Shown here piece after piece: positions 41,379 through 49,716 of a DNA stretch of 61,769 nucleotides. The stretch is from Hydrogenophaga sp. (GTDB lineage Bacteria; Pseudomonadota; Gammaproteobacteria; Burkholderiales; Burkholderiaceae_C), in NCBI RefSeq assembly GCF_019264445.1, contig NZ_JAHVAB010000075.1:1-61769 (forward strand), read 5' to 3'. Below the pieces are notes generated by a model. That model had not been told where the DNA came from and searched no databases. It was given only the letters and a program-made list of their open reading frames with translations. The position numbers were made by a program, and so were the translations under genes. Numbering within the stretch: position 1 is the first letter of the stretch; each line of letters opens with the position of its first letter.

Positions 41379-41555
41379 ATGCTGCTGTTTCGCTGGACGG
41401 TCATGCTGCTGCTCATCGCAGCGGGCGTGTGCTTTGCGTTCTACATCGGCACCGGGCAGCCGCGCTTTCGCACCTGGGGCATCGTCATCCTCAAATGGAC
41501 GGTGATCGCCGCGCTCGGCTTCTTTGGTGTGCTGGTGCTCGAGCGGCTGCTCTAG
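41379..41555 (+). CDS. Small two-helix membrane protein
   Basis: A 58-residue protein beginning MLLFRWTVMLLLIAAGVCFA and ending LVLERLL. Two hydrophobic segments (about 1-22 and 36-54) are linked by a polar turn with TGQPRFRTWG. The reading frame begins 12 bp after lpxC and stops 4 bp before the end of the converging sensor gene, so it fills the gap exactly. No known family is recognised. Its place suggests co-transcription with lpxC and an envelope role, which is inference. Reality rests on position and the clean hydrophobic pattern. Confidence 0.65.
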   Translation: MLLFRWTVMLLLIAAGVCFAFYIGTGQPRFRTWGIVILKWTVIAALGFFGVLVLERLL

Positions 41556-41559
41556 CGGA

Positions 41560-43122
41560 TCATGTCCGCCGCGATGCCGGGCGAACGAACGCATTGAACA
41601 GTTTCAGGTGGGCGGTGTTGATCAGGCCGATCGTCATCTCCACCTGCATTTCCTCGCCACGCTGGTGGACCACCGTGCGCTCCATCAGCTGCCCGGTGAA
41701 GGGCGCCTCGCCGGTGGTGAGGAAGTGCGCCAGTGCCTGCACGAACGCGGTCTGGTAGCGCTCGGGCAGGATGGTGTCGGCCAGCGACTCGCCCAGCACG
41801 TCGGCGCGCTTCCACCCGAACAGCTTCTCGGCCTGATCGTTCCAGTCGGTGATGACACCTTCAAAGTCCATGCCGATGAAGGCCTCCTGTGCGTGGTCGA
41901 TCACCGCGTGCACGCGCTCTGTGCTGGCGCGCACGTCGTCCATGGCTTCGCGCAGTTCGGCGGTGCGCTCGCTCACGCGGCGTTCCAGGGCGGCATTGAT
42001 GTGGCGCAGTTCGTTCTCGTTGTCCTGCAGGCCTTTCACCAGCGCGTTGAATGCGCTGCCCAGCAAGGCGACTTCGCGGTAGGCGGCGCTGGCGGGCGCC
42101 TTCACGGCGTAGCCGGCCGCGATGCCGCGCGCCACGTCGGTCAGGTCGAGCAGGGGGCGGGTGATCAGGCGGGCCACCGCCCAGCCGAGCAGCGAGAACA
42201 GCAGCGCCGCGCCCACGCCACCCAGCAGCATGTGCCGGTGCAGCTGGTTCACCGGCGCGTAGGCCTCGTCCAGCGGCTGGCGCACCAGAACGCGCCAACC
42301 CAGGCCGGGGTAAGCCTCGAAGCCGGCGTCGCGGCTGTAGCCCACCAGATAGCTCTTGCCATCGGGCCAGGTTTCTCTGGAATGGCCCGATGTGCCGCGA
42401 CCCGCAGCATCCAGGCTGGGCACCTGCAACACGGTGCCCTGCAAGTCGCGTGGTCCCAGCAGCACCGTGCCAGCGGTTGAAACGATCAGCAGATCGACTG
42501 CGCGATGCCGGCCCACCGGTGCAAAGATGGCGTCGCGCACTTCACTGGCCCAGTTCCACGACAGGTGCACCCCCAGCACGCCGGCAAACTGCCCCTGGGC
42601 GTCGGTGAGGGGAAAGGCGATATCGACGAACCGAAGGGGTTCATTGCCCGGTGCGCCCAGCAATGGGGCCAGCAGCATGGCTTCGTGCACATCGCCCATG
42701 GGGCGGTCGGCCTGCGCGTTTTCAAACCACGGGCGTTGCGACACGTCCACGCCTTCGAGCATGCTGCGGGTGGCCACGCGCACCACGCCCGCCGTGTCGG
42801 TCACGCCGATCCACGCGTAATACGGGTAGCTCTTTTGCAGCGCCTCGATGGCGCGCCGGGCAGCGACCGCGTCGATGTTGCCGTTGAGTTGCTGGGCGAT
42901 CAGGCGCACCTCGCGGTAGCGCTCGAACATGTCGCGGTCGAGATGGCTGGCGGTTTGCTGGGCCAGCTCGGTCAGGTTGGCACCGATGCCTTCGCGCACC
43001 TGGTGGCTGGCGGTGCGGTCGCTGAAGAGCGTGAGGCTGAGCGTGAGCAGCAGCGAGAGCGCGGTGAATGCGACTGCCAGCCACGCGCCCAGGCTGAAGC
43101 GGCGCCAGCGATCCAGGTTCAT
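41560..43122 (-). CDS. Cache-HAMP-PAS membrane sensor without an output domain
   Basis: A 520-residue membrane receptor. One helix (about 12-34), a large periplasmic double Cache domain (about 35-290; SYPYYAWIGVTDTAGVVRVAT and FVDIAFPLTDAQGQFAGVLGVHL), a second helix (about 300-322), HAMP (about 323-375), a short coiled coil and a PAS domain (about 400-510; AVIDHAQEAFIGMDFEGVITDWN). Proteins of this build normally end in a kinase, GGDEF or methyl-accepting domain; none is present and the next gene converges, so it was not lost to a nearby frameshift. The ATG at 43122 overlaps nothing and lies just after ruvC. Confidence 0.85.
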   Translation of the reverse strand: MNLDRWRRFSLGAWLAVAFTALSLLLTLSLTLFSDRTASHQVREGIGANLTELAQQTASHLDRDMFERYREVRLIAQQLNGNIDAVAARRAIEALQKSYPYYAWIGVTDTAGVVRVATRSMLEGVDVSQRPWFENAQADRPMGDVHEAMLLAPLLGAPGNEPLRFVDIAFPLTDAQGQFAGVLGVHLSWNWASEVRDAIFAPVGRHRAVDLLIVSTAGTVLLGPRDLQGTVLQVPSLDAAGRGTSGHSRETWPDGKSYLVGYSRDAGFEAYPGLGWRVLVRQPLDEAYAPVNQLHRHMLLGGVGAALLFSLLGWAVARLITRPLLDLTDVARGIAAGYAVKAPASAAYREVALLGSAFNALVKGLQDNENELRHINAALERRVSERTAELREAMDDVRASTERVHAVIDHAQEAFIGMDFEGVITDWNDQAEKLFGWKRADVLGESLADTILPERYQTAFVQALAHFLTTGEAPFTGQLMERTVVHQRGEEMQVEMTIGLINTAHLKLFNAFVRPASRRT

Positions 43123-43123
43123 G

Positions 43124-43672
43124 TCAGTACACCCGGCCGTCCTTGTAGGCCGCGTGCGTGCGCGCCTGCTGGGGCGAGACCTTGTTGATGGCCGCGAGTG
43201 TGCGGCTGACCTGCGCATGCGTGATGGCAAGACCCAGCGCATCGGCGGCATCCTTGCCCGGCAGGCCAGGCAACTGCAGCAGCCGCTTGACCATTTCCTG
43301 CATCTGCGGCTTGCCTGCGCGCCCGCTGCCGGCGACGGCTTTCTTCAACTGCAGCGCGGTGTATTCCGCCACGTCGAGCTGGTTGGCCACCAAGGCGGTG
43401 AGGCAGGCGCCGCGCGCCTGGCCCAGCAACAGCGTGGCCTGCGGGTTGACGTTGACGAACACGATCTCGCAGACCGATACCTCGGGTTTGTAGCGCGCCA
43501 CCACTTCGGTGATGCCGTCAAACAGCACCTTCAGGCGCCCGGGCAGCAGGGCGCCGTCTTTGGGGCTGGTCTGGATGGTGCCGCTGGCCACGTAGTGGAG
43601 CCGCGAGCCTTCGGTGTCGATGACGCCAAAGCCGGTGCACTGCAGGCCGGGGTCGATGCCAAGAATGCGCAT
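43124..43672 (-). CDS. ruvC: Holliday junction resolvase RuvC
   Basis: The endonuclease that cuts four-way junctions at the end of recombination. 182 residues. The four acidic catalytic residues are D7 (LGIDPGL), E69 (CEIVF), D141 and D144 (GKDAADALG). The ATG at 43672 gives [16 protein letters not shown]. ruvA and ruvB are not in the window. The sensor gene starts 1 bp after it. Confidence 0.95.
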   Translation of the reverse strand: MRILGIDPGLQCTGFGVIDTEGSRLHYVASGTIQTSPKDGALLPGRLKVLFDGITEVVARYKPEVSVCEIVFVNVNPQATLLLGQARGACLTALVANQLDVAEYTALQLKKAVAGSGRAGKPQMQEMVKRLLQLPGLPGKDAADALGLAITHAQVSRTLAAINKVSPQQARTHAAYKDGRVY

Positions 43673-43682
43673 GGCGTGGGCC

Positions 43683-44675
43683 TCAGAGGTTGAATGTCCA
43701 GCGCACCGAGTGGAAGAACACGGGTGCGGCAAAGCACAGGGCGTCGACGCGGTCGAGCAGCCCGCTGGCCCCCGTGACGGAGCGACCCGCCAGGCCCCAG
43801 TGGGTCACGCCGCGGTCGCGCTTGATGGCTTTCATGACCAGATGGCCCAGGCTGCCCGCCACGCAGGCCACGAGCGCCATGGCCAGCGCGGGCAAGGGTT
43901 TGAAGGGCGTGAAGCCCGAGAGCAGGACGCCCAGGAAACCGCCCGCGGCCAGGCCCAGCGCCCAGCTGCGCCAGTGAAAGCTCACGCTGATGGCGGGGGC
44001 CACCGGGCGGCGCAGTCCTCGCGCAGCGAGGTGCTGCACCAGCATGCAGGTCTGCACCACCAGCACGAGAAAGAACACGAGAAACGCGGTCTTGCCCGCG
44101 AAGCCGGGGAAGTTGAGCAGCAATAGCGCGGGCACATGGCTCATGCCATAGACGCAGACCATGATGCCCCACTGCAGTTTGGCGTTGCGCTCCAGAAAAC
44201 GCTGCGGGTCGTTGCCCAGTGCGCTCACCACGGGGATGGCGAGGAACACGTACACCGGAATGAACACGGTGAAGAGGTTGAAGCGCTCCGTCCAGACCAG
44301 CGCGTACTGCAGGGGCAGCACGGCAAAGAACGCGAGCACGAGGCTGCGGTGATCGCCCCGGCGCGTCGGAGAGAGGCTGATGAACTCGCGCAGGATGAAG
44401 AAGGACACCGCGCCAAACAGCACGATGGCAAAGCCTTCGCCCATCACCCAGCCGATCCAGAACACCACCATCATCATCCAGGAGCTGCGCAGGAGCGCCT
44501 GGTTGTCTTGCAACCGCAAAGCGCGTTCGCCGGTGAGGTCGTCGTCGCTGGCGCGGCGCTCGCGCACGGAGAGCAAAACGCCCACGCCGCTGGCAATCAG
44601 CAGCAAACCGAACAGCAGCACGAACACCAGGCTGACCTGTTGGTCCGCGGTGAGGCTGCGCAGAAAGGAGCCCAT
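43683..44675 (-). CDS. Phosphatidate cytidylyltransferase-like membrane protein
   Basis: A 330-residue protein with about eight membrane helices of the CdsA family, which makes CDP-diacylglycerol. The C-terminal signature is present but degenerate: [13 protein letters not shown] and [13 protein letters not shown] replace the usual KRxxxxKD...HGGxxDR. The final DRxD core is kept. It ends 10 bp before ruvC and begins 3 bp after the acyltransferase gene. It is likely a second, specialised CdsA paralogue; the substrate may differ. Confidence 0.8.
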   Translation of the reverse strand: MGSFLRSLTADQQVSLVFVLLFGLLLIASGVGVLLSVRERRASDDDLTGERALRLQDNQALLRSSWMMMVVFWIGWVMGEGFAIVLFGAVSFFILREFISLSPTRRGDHRSLVLAFFAVLPLQYALVWTERFNLFTVFIPVYVFLAIPVVSALGNDPQRFLERNAKLQWGIMVCVYGMSHVPALLLLNFPGFAGKTAFLVFFLVLVVQTCMLVQHLAARGLRRPVAPAISVSFHWRSWALGLAAGGFLGVLLSGFTPFKPLPALAMALVACVAGSLGHLVMKAIKRDRGVTHWGLAGRSVTGASGLLDRVDALCFAAPVFFHSVRWTFNL

Positions 44676-44678
44676 GGA

Positions 44679-45296
44679 TCAGACTTCCCGCAGGGCCATC
44701 ACGGCCTCGCGCGCACGTTTCAGAAAATCGGCTCGGGGTTCGTCGGTGCCGAGCGCGACAGGTTCGCCAAAGGTCACCGAGCAGAGCACGGGCACGGGCA
44801 CCACCTCGCCTTTGGGAATCACGCGCTGCACGTTGTGGATCCAGGCGGGCACGAGCACCACGTCGGGGAAGCGTTGCGCCAGGTTGTACAGACCCGACTT
44901 GAAGGGCTGCGGGTCTTCCTCGTGGCCGCGCGTGCCTTCGGGGAACAGGATCAGCGAGTCGCCGCTGTGGAGCGCTTCGGCCAGCGGCGCCAGCGGGTCT
45001 TCGTCGCCCTTGCGTTCGCGTTCGACGTACACGGCGTTGAACACCTCGGTGGTGATCCAGCGCTTGAAGTTCGAGGCCGTCCAGTAGTCTTTGGCCGCAA
45101 TCGGGCGTGTGATGCTGCGCAGCTCCTGCGGCAGCGCGGCCCAGATCAGCACCAGATCGGCATGGCTCTGGTGGTTGGCGAAGTAAATGCGCTGCTCGGC
45201 CTTGGGTGGGCAGCCGTACCAGCGTGCCTGTGCGCCGGTGAGCAGGCGCACGAGGCCGAGCAGAAAGAAGCTCATGAGTTGCGCGCGCCAGTTCAT
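44679..45296 (-). CDS. 1-acyl-glycerol-3-phosphate acyltransferase-like protein
   Basis: A 205-residue PlsC-family acyltransferase. The catalytic HX4D motif is H42-D47 (NHQSHADL) and the glycerol-phosphate-binding block is FPEGTRG near residue 117. One N-terminal hydrophobic segment anchors it. It is shorter than PlsC (about 240) and sits beside a CdsA-like gene, so the two would act in sequence: acylate a lysophospholipid or lysophosphatidate, then activate with CTP. Confidence 0.85.
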   Translation of the reverse strand: MNWRAQLMSFFLLGLVRLLTGAQARWYGCPPKAEQRIYFANHQSHADLVLIWAALPQELRSITRPIAAKDYWTASNFKRWITTEVFNAVYVERERKGDEDPLAPLAEALHSGDSLILFPEGTRGHEEDPQPFKSGLYNLAQRFPDVVLVPAWIHNVQRVIPKGEVVPVPVLCSVTFGEPVALGTDEPRADFLKRAREAVMALREV

Positions 45297-45306
45297 CGCT
45301 TGAGCC

Positions 45307-46053
45307 TCATGGCAGGGCCACAGCGCCCATGCGCGCGACGATGGTGCCCGTGCGCCGGGCGAGGTAGGCAGACCCCTGCCGGGTCTCGAAGAACTTGGGC
45401 GAGGGGAGCATCACGGCCAGCCGGGCGGCCTCGCTCGGGCTGAGCTTGCTGGCGGGCTTGTTGAAGTAACGCTGCGACGCCGCTTCAGCACCGAACACGC
45501 CTTCGCCCCATTCCACGCTGTTGAGGTAGATCTCCAGGATGCGGCGCTTGTCGAGCAGGGCCTCCAGCGCGAGCGTGAGCAGCAGCTCCTGGCCTTTGCG
45601 AAACAGCTGGCGTTCGCCCGAGAGCAGCAGGTTCTTGGCGAGTTGCTGGGTGATGGTGGAGCCGCCGACGATGCGGGGCTCGCGCGCAGGCTGTGCTGGC
45701 TGGCGCGCCGCGCGTTTCTCGGCTTGCTGCTGGCGCCGCTCGTTCTTTTGCCAGGCGCCTTCGATCGCGCTCCAGTCCACGCCACGGTGGTCCACAAACC
45801 CCGCGTCCTCCGATGCGATCACGGCGCGCTTGAGGTAGGGGCTGATCTGCGCGTCGTCCACCCACTGGTGGGACCAGCGCCAGGCCTTGTCGCCCTGCAG
45901 GCTGCCACCGGCGACGCGCCATGCCTCGGAGCGCATGAAGGCGGTGCTCGCGGGATCGACCGCGACCATCAGCGCGATGCGCGCCACGAAAAACAGTTGC
46001 AGCGCCACGCCCGCCAGGAACAACCACAACAACCAGCGACCCAAGCCTCTCAT
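45307..46053 (-). CDS. mtgA: Monofunctional peptidoglycan glycosyltransferase
   Basis: Polymerises lipid II into glycan strands without a transpeptidase. 248 residues: one N-terminal anchor (about 6-27) and a GT51 domain. The catalytic SEDAGFVDHRGVDW, GGSTITQQLAKNLLL and RRILEIYLNSVEWGEGVFG motifs are intact. An Arg/Gln-rich insert (about 103-125) lies between the first two motifs. It ends 10 bp before the acyltransferase gene. Confidence 0.94.
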   Translation of the reverse strand: MRGLGRWLLWLFLAGVALQLFFVARIALMVAVDPASTAFMRSEAWRVAGGSLQGDKAWRWSHQWVDDAQISPYLKRAVIASEDAGFVDHRGVDWSAIEGAWQKNERRQQQAEKRAARQPAQPAREPRIVGGSTITQQLAKNLLLSGERQLFRKGQELLLTLALEALLDKRRILEIYLNSVEWGEGVFGAEAASQRYFNKPASKLSPSEAARLAVMLPSPKFFETRQGSAYLARRTGTIVARMGAVALP

Positions 46054-46064
46054 GCGGTGGCGAT

Positions 46065-46934
46065 CTATTGCCCGGAGAGCTGGGTCTGCAGCGTCTCGTC
46101 GCGGGTGAAGCGAAAGCGCGAGACGACCACGATCTGGTCGGCCTGGCGCCGCATGGCGTCATTGAAGCTGCCGAACGACAGGCTGCGCACGATGGCCTGG
46201 GCCCGCCGGTCGAGCTGGGCGACGCCCGAGGGTTGCACGACCTCGGTGTCGAGCACGGTGCCGTTGTGGTTCACGGTGATGGTCATGGTGAGCTCGCCAT
46301 ACAGCTTGCGTCCACCGGCCTCGGGGAAGTTGGAGGTGCCCCGGTCTTCGATCTTGCGGCGCAGCTCGTCGTAGTAAATGGCGTACACCGCTTCGCGGGT
46401 GGCGGGGCTGATGTAGCGTTTCTTGGGCCGCGCGTTTTCCTCGTTGATGCGCTTCTCGATCTCGGCCAGGATCTTCACCAGGGCGCGGCGCTTCTGTTCG
46501 CGGTCGGCCGATTCGGCGCTGGGGTTGACCGACTCGGGATCGGGCGGGGGCATCTTGGCGAGCTCTCGCCGCACTTGCGCGAGCAGGCGGTTTTGCTGCT
46601 CGCGCAGCGCTTCGATCATGCGGTCGTTGTCTTCGTTCGCGTCGCCGATGCGCGCCACGGCAGAAGGGGGCAGGGGAGACGTGGCGCGGCCCCGTTCCTT
46701 GTCGCCACCGCCAGCCAGCGAGGCCTGTGCAATCGCCGTGGCCTTCTCGGGCCGCTCGGTGCTGCGCGAGTTGACCAGGATGACTTCCAGGGGGGTGTCC
46801 TGGAACACACGGTTGAAGCGCTCCGGGTCCACAAAGCGCACAGTGAGCAGCGCCGCGTGAACCGCCACCGACACACCCAGTGCCAGTTGCAGCGTGCTCA
46901 GCTTCTTGAAAAAGGACAGGGCAGACGACTTCAC
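46065..46934 (-). CDS. TonB C-terminal-domain protein
   Basis: A 289-residue protein with one membrane helix near residues 12-30, a charged periplasmic coiled-coil stretch (about 90-160, many Glu/Arg/Gln) and a C-terminal TonB-like domain (about 205-285; GELTMTITVNHNGTVLDTEVVQPSG). No exbB or exbD is adjacent. It may energise an outer-membrane receptor or act in envelope linkage. The GTG at 46934 is chosen because GATAAT lies 6 nt upstream; a longer frame (47021) would overlap the exonuclease gene. Confidence 0.8.
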   Translation of the reverse strand: MKSSALSFFKKLSTLQLALGVSVAVHAALLTVRFVDPERFNRVFQDTPLEVILVNSRSTERPEKATAIAQASLAGGGDKERGRATSPLPPSAVARIGDANEDNDRMIEALREQQNRLLAQVRRELAKMPPPDPESVNPSAESADREQKRRALVKILAEIEKRINEENARPKKRYISPATREAVYAIYYDELRRKIEDRGTSNFPEAGGRKLYGELTMTITVNHNGTVLDTEVVQPSGVAQLDRRAQAIVRSLSFGSFNDAMRRQADQIVVVSRFRFTRDETLQTQLSGQ

Positions 46935-46946
46935 GCGGGCATTATC
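46932..46946 (-). promoter_or_regulatory. -10-like hexamer and leaderless start of the TonB-C gene
   Basis: On the minus strand GATAAT (46946-46941) lies 6 nt before the GTG at 46934. No Shine-Dalgarno is visible. Confidence 0.4.
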
Positions 46947-46968
46947 CGTGCTGGGTGTCGCCAGTGCC

Positions 46969-49044
46969 TCAATCCCCTGCCGGGTCGGGCGTTTGTGGGG
47001 GCTGGGCGGCAGACTCGCCATCGGCTTCGTTCACGTCGATGGCCAGGGCCAGCGGCGCGGCCAGCGCTTCGTCGTCCTCGCCCTCGTCGCCCGATGCTTC
47101 GCCGACATCGTCCACCGGCAGGTCCAGCCGCTCGGTCACGGTGCCGTGGATGTCCAGGGTGATGTCGTCGATCTCGCCGAGCTTCACGCGCACGTGCGCG
47201 CCACGCGGCAGGCCGTCCGAGCCCAGCACCGGCAGCACCAGCGGCAGGGTGTCTGCGCGCACCAGGTTGTCCTTGATCAGCGTGGCCGTGAGCTCCGTGA
47301 TGCCCTGCTGCTTCACGTGTTGCAGTGTCCAGTAGCGCTCCATGCCGTTCTGGAAACCGTTGTAGGCGGTGTAGGCGGCATCGAACGCGCTGATGACCGA
47401 GAACAGGTTGGCGTCCTTGGGCTTGAAAGGCGCGGCCAGCGCCGCTGTCTTGCCGTGGCGCGCGCAGGCAATGATCTGCCACTGGTTGACCATGTCCACG
47501 TAACGGCGCAGGGGCGACGTGCTCCAGGCGTAGCTTTTGACGCCGATGCCCGCGTGGGGCTGCGCCTTGGTGCCCATGCGCACCTTCACACCCGGCTGCA
47601 GGCTGGCCTGGCTGCGGTAGATGCCCGGCACGCCGCATTCGGCCAGCCAGTTGCCCCAGGTGCTGTTGGCCAGGATCATCGCCTCGGCTACCATCAGGTC
47701 CAGCGGTGCACCCCGCTGACGCGTGCCGATCAGCACGCGTTCGTCGCCTTGCGGCTCCTCGCCGCTCACGCCTTCCAGGCGGAAGGTGTAGTCCGGGCGG
47801 TTGAAGTTTTCAGGTTTGCCGCGCACCACCTCGCGCTGCGCCTTCAGGTGGAGCGCGAGGCGGAACAGGAAGGCCAGCGAGGGCTGCAAAGCCGCAATGT
47901 CGGGCGCGACTTCGGACTCAGACGCCTGGCCTCCGAGCCAGGCCTGCGTGATCACGGCGTCGAGCTGGTCGTGCCGCAGGTTGATCGCAATGGGCACGCG
48001 TTCCAGCGCCGTGCGGCTGCTGGTCACCGCCAACGTGGCTTCCTCGAACGTCACGTACAGCGACACGGCCGGACAGTCGCGCCCGGCCATCAGCGTGTAG
48101 GCCTGCACCACTTCGTCGGGCAACATCGTGATCTTGTGGCCTGGCATGTACACGGTGGACAGGCGGGTGCGCGCCACCTGGTCGATGGCGCTGTCGGGTG
48201 CGATGGCCAGGCCCGGTGCGGCGATGTGAATGCCCAGCGTGACCGTGCCGCTGCCCAGCCCCTGCAGCGAGAGCGCGTCGTCGATCTCGGTGGTCTGCGA
48301 GTCATCGATGGAAAACGCCTGCACAGGCGCCAGCGGCAGCTCGTCGGCGATGACGGGCGCCTGCAGCGCCGGGAAGCCGGTGCCCTTGGGGAACTGATCG
48401 AACAGGAAGCGTTGCCAATGGAACTGGTACGCGCTGCGGATCGCGCCGGCGTTCTGCAGCAGGGTGAGTGGCGCGGTGTGGGTGTGGCGCGCGGCCTCGA
48501 CCACCGCCTTGTATTCCGGCGCGTTCTTGTCCGGCTTGAAGAGGATTTTGTAGAGCTGCTGCCGCACGGGCTCGGGGCACACGCCGCTGCCCAGCTCGGC
48601 GGCCCAAGCCTCGATCTGCGCCTGGACCTGCTTTTTCTTCTCGATGGCTGCCAGTGCCTGCGCGAGGATGTCTGCCGGCGCCTTTTTGTAGCGGCCCTTG
48701 CCTGCGCGGCGGAAATAGTGCGGCGCGCCCTGCAGGCACATGAGTGCGGCCACCTGTTCGGTGGTGCTGGCGTGGTCGCTGAAATACTCGCGCGCGAGGT
48801 CTGCAAACCCGAACTCGTCCTCGGGTGCGAATTCATACGCCAGCTCCAGCTCCATCGAGCCGCAGAGCTCGGTGGCGGCAGCCATCAGCTGGCTGGGGGC
48901 GGGTTTTTCAAAACGGAGGAGGGCATTGGCGGACTTGACCTTGACCCGCTTGCCCGATTCGAGCTCGACTTGCAGGGAACTTTCGGCCTCCGACAGGAGG
49001 CGGCCGGTCAACAGCTTGCCGGCTTCATCAAACAGGATGTGCAT
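46969..49044 (-). CDS. RNase II/RNB-family exoribonuclease
   Basis: A 691-residue 3'-5' exoribonuclease of the RNB family. The catalytic domain (about 240-560) carries FSIDDSQTTEIDDALSL with the four-aspartate metal-binding cluster and the RNB landmarks YMPGHKITMLPDEV and STSPLRRYVDM. The N-terminal region differs from classical RNase II cold-shock domains, and the last 40 residues are acidic and Ala/Pro-rich. It could be RNase II-like or a betaproteobacterial variant of RNase R; I do not choose. Confidence 0.88.
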   Translation of the reverse strand: MHILFDEAGKLLTGRLLSEAESSLQVELESGKRVKVKSANALLRFEKPAPSQLMAAATELCGSMELELAYEFAPEDEFGFADLAREYFSDHASTTEQVAALMCLQGAPHYFRRAGKGRYKKAPADILAQALAAIEKKKQVQAQIEAWAAELGSGVCPEPVRQQLYKILFKPDKNAPEYKAVVEAARHTHTAPLTLLQNAGAIRSAYQFHWQRFLFDQFPKGTGFPALQAPVIADELPLAPVQAFSIDDSQTTEIDDALSLQGLGSGTVTLGIHIAAPGLAIAPDSAIDQVARTRLSTVYMPGHKITMLPDEVVQAYTLMAGRDCPAVSLYVTFEEATLAVTSSRTALERVPIAINLRHDQLDAVITQAWLGGQASESEVAPDIAALQPSLAFLFRLALHLKAQREVVRGKPENFNRPDYTFRLEGVSGEEPQGDERVLIGTRQRGAPLDLMVAEAMILANSTWGNWLAECGVPGIYRSQASLQPGVKVRMGTKAQPHAGIGVKSYAWSTSPLRRYVDMVNQWQIIACARHGKTAALAAPFKPKDANLFSVISAFDAAYTAYNGFQNGMERYWTLQHVKQQGITELTATLIKDNLVRADTLPLVLPVLGSDGLPRGAHVRVKLGEIDDITLDIHGTVTERLDLPVDDVGEASGDEGEDDEALAAPLALAIDVNEADGESAAQPPQTPDPAGD

Positions 49045-49057
49045 GGGCGCGATTGTC
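49042..49057 (-). promoter_or_regulatory. -10-like hexamer and leaderless start of the RNB gene
   Basis: On the minus strand GACAAT (49057-49052) lies 7 nt before the ATG at 49044, with no Shine-Dalgarno. Confidence 0.4.
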
Positions 49058-49079
49058 CCATGGGGGCAGAGGGTGTCGG

Positions 49080-49691
49080 CTACAGGCCGAGGAAGGCAAA
49101 AACCGCGTCGATGTGGTCGTCAAAGTCGCTGATTGCGTGGTCGCTGCCTTCCAGCAGCCGGATGGTGCCGCCAGCGCAGAAGGCCTGCATCTCGCGCCAG
49201 TCCAGCACCTCGTCGCCCCGGGCCACGATGGCGAACTGGCGCTCGGGCGTGGTCGGCCGAAGAGACGAGCAGCGCTCGATGTCGTCCTGTTGCGCCTGCA
49301 GCTCGGCCACGAAACCGGGTTCGAAGAAGAAGCGTTCCTGCGGGTCGTGCCAGGCCGTCTGTTCGCCGATGTGCCGGGCGAGATCGCGCGCCGGGAACAC
49401 CGCCGGGTTGAGAAGCACCGCGCGGCAGCCGGTCTGCAGCGCCAGCCAGCGCGCATAAAACCCGCCGAGCGATGACCCTGCGACCGCCATGGTGTGCCGA
49501 GGCCACATTTCAATGCCGCGCATCACCATCTCCAGGGCGCCTTGTGGGGAGGGGGGCAGCTGCGGACACCACCACACCACATCGGGGTGCGCAGTGCGCA
49601 CGCGCGACGCGACCTTCTGCGCCTTCATCGATTGCGGAGATGAGCGAAAACCATGCAGGTAGAGGAGGTGGGTGGTGGTGGGAACGGCCAT
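49080..49691 (-). CDS. YqiA/YcfP-type alpha/beta-hydrolase
   Basis: A 203-residue esterase of the YqiA family. The nucleophile elbow is GSSLG (72-76, Ser74), the oxyanion region is LYLHGFRSSP, and Asp (ARGDEVLDWREM) and His (GSDHAISDF) complete the triad. The natural substrate is unknown. The ATG at 49691 is preferred because the longer frame would run into the rodA promoter. It is divergent from rodA with only 22 bp between the starts, so the promoters overlap. Confidence 0.87.
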   Translation of the reverse strand: MAVPTTTHLLYLHGFRSSPQSMKAQKVASRVRTAHPDVVWWCPQLPPSPQGALEMVMRGIEMWPRHTMAVAGSSLGGFYARWLALQTGCRAVLLNPAVFPARDLARHIGEQTAWHDPQERFFFEPGFVAELQAQQDDIERCSSLRPTTPERQFAIVARGDEVLDWREMQAFCAGGTIRLLEGSDHAISDFDDHIDAVFAFLGL

Positions 49692-49699
49692 GGGCGAAG

Positions 49700-49716
49700 G
49701 ATAATCGCCGGCTATG
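49700..49716 (+). promoter_or_regulatory. -10-like hexamer and leaderless start of rodA
   Basis: GATAAT (49700-49705) lies 8 nt before the ATG at 49714 and no Shine-Dalgarno is present. It sits in the 22-bp gap between divergent genes. Confidence 0.45.

Noticed and set aside
46894..49458. An 854-codon plus-strand frame opposite the RNB exonuclease.
   Set aside because: It is antisense to a clearly conserved enzyme and shows no motif, signal or ribosome-binding site of its own.
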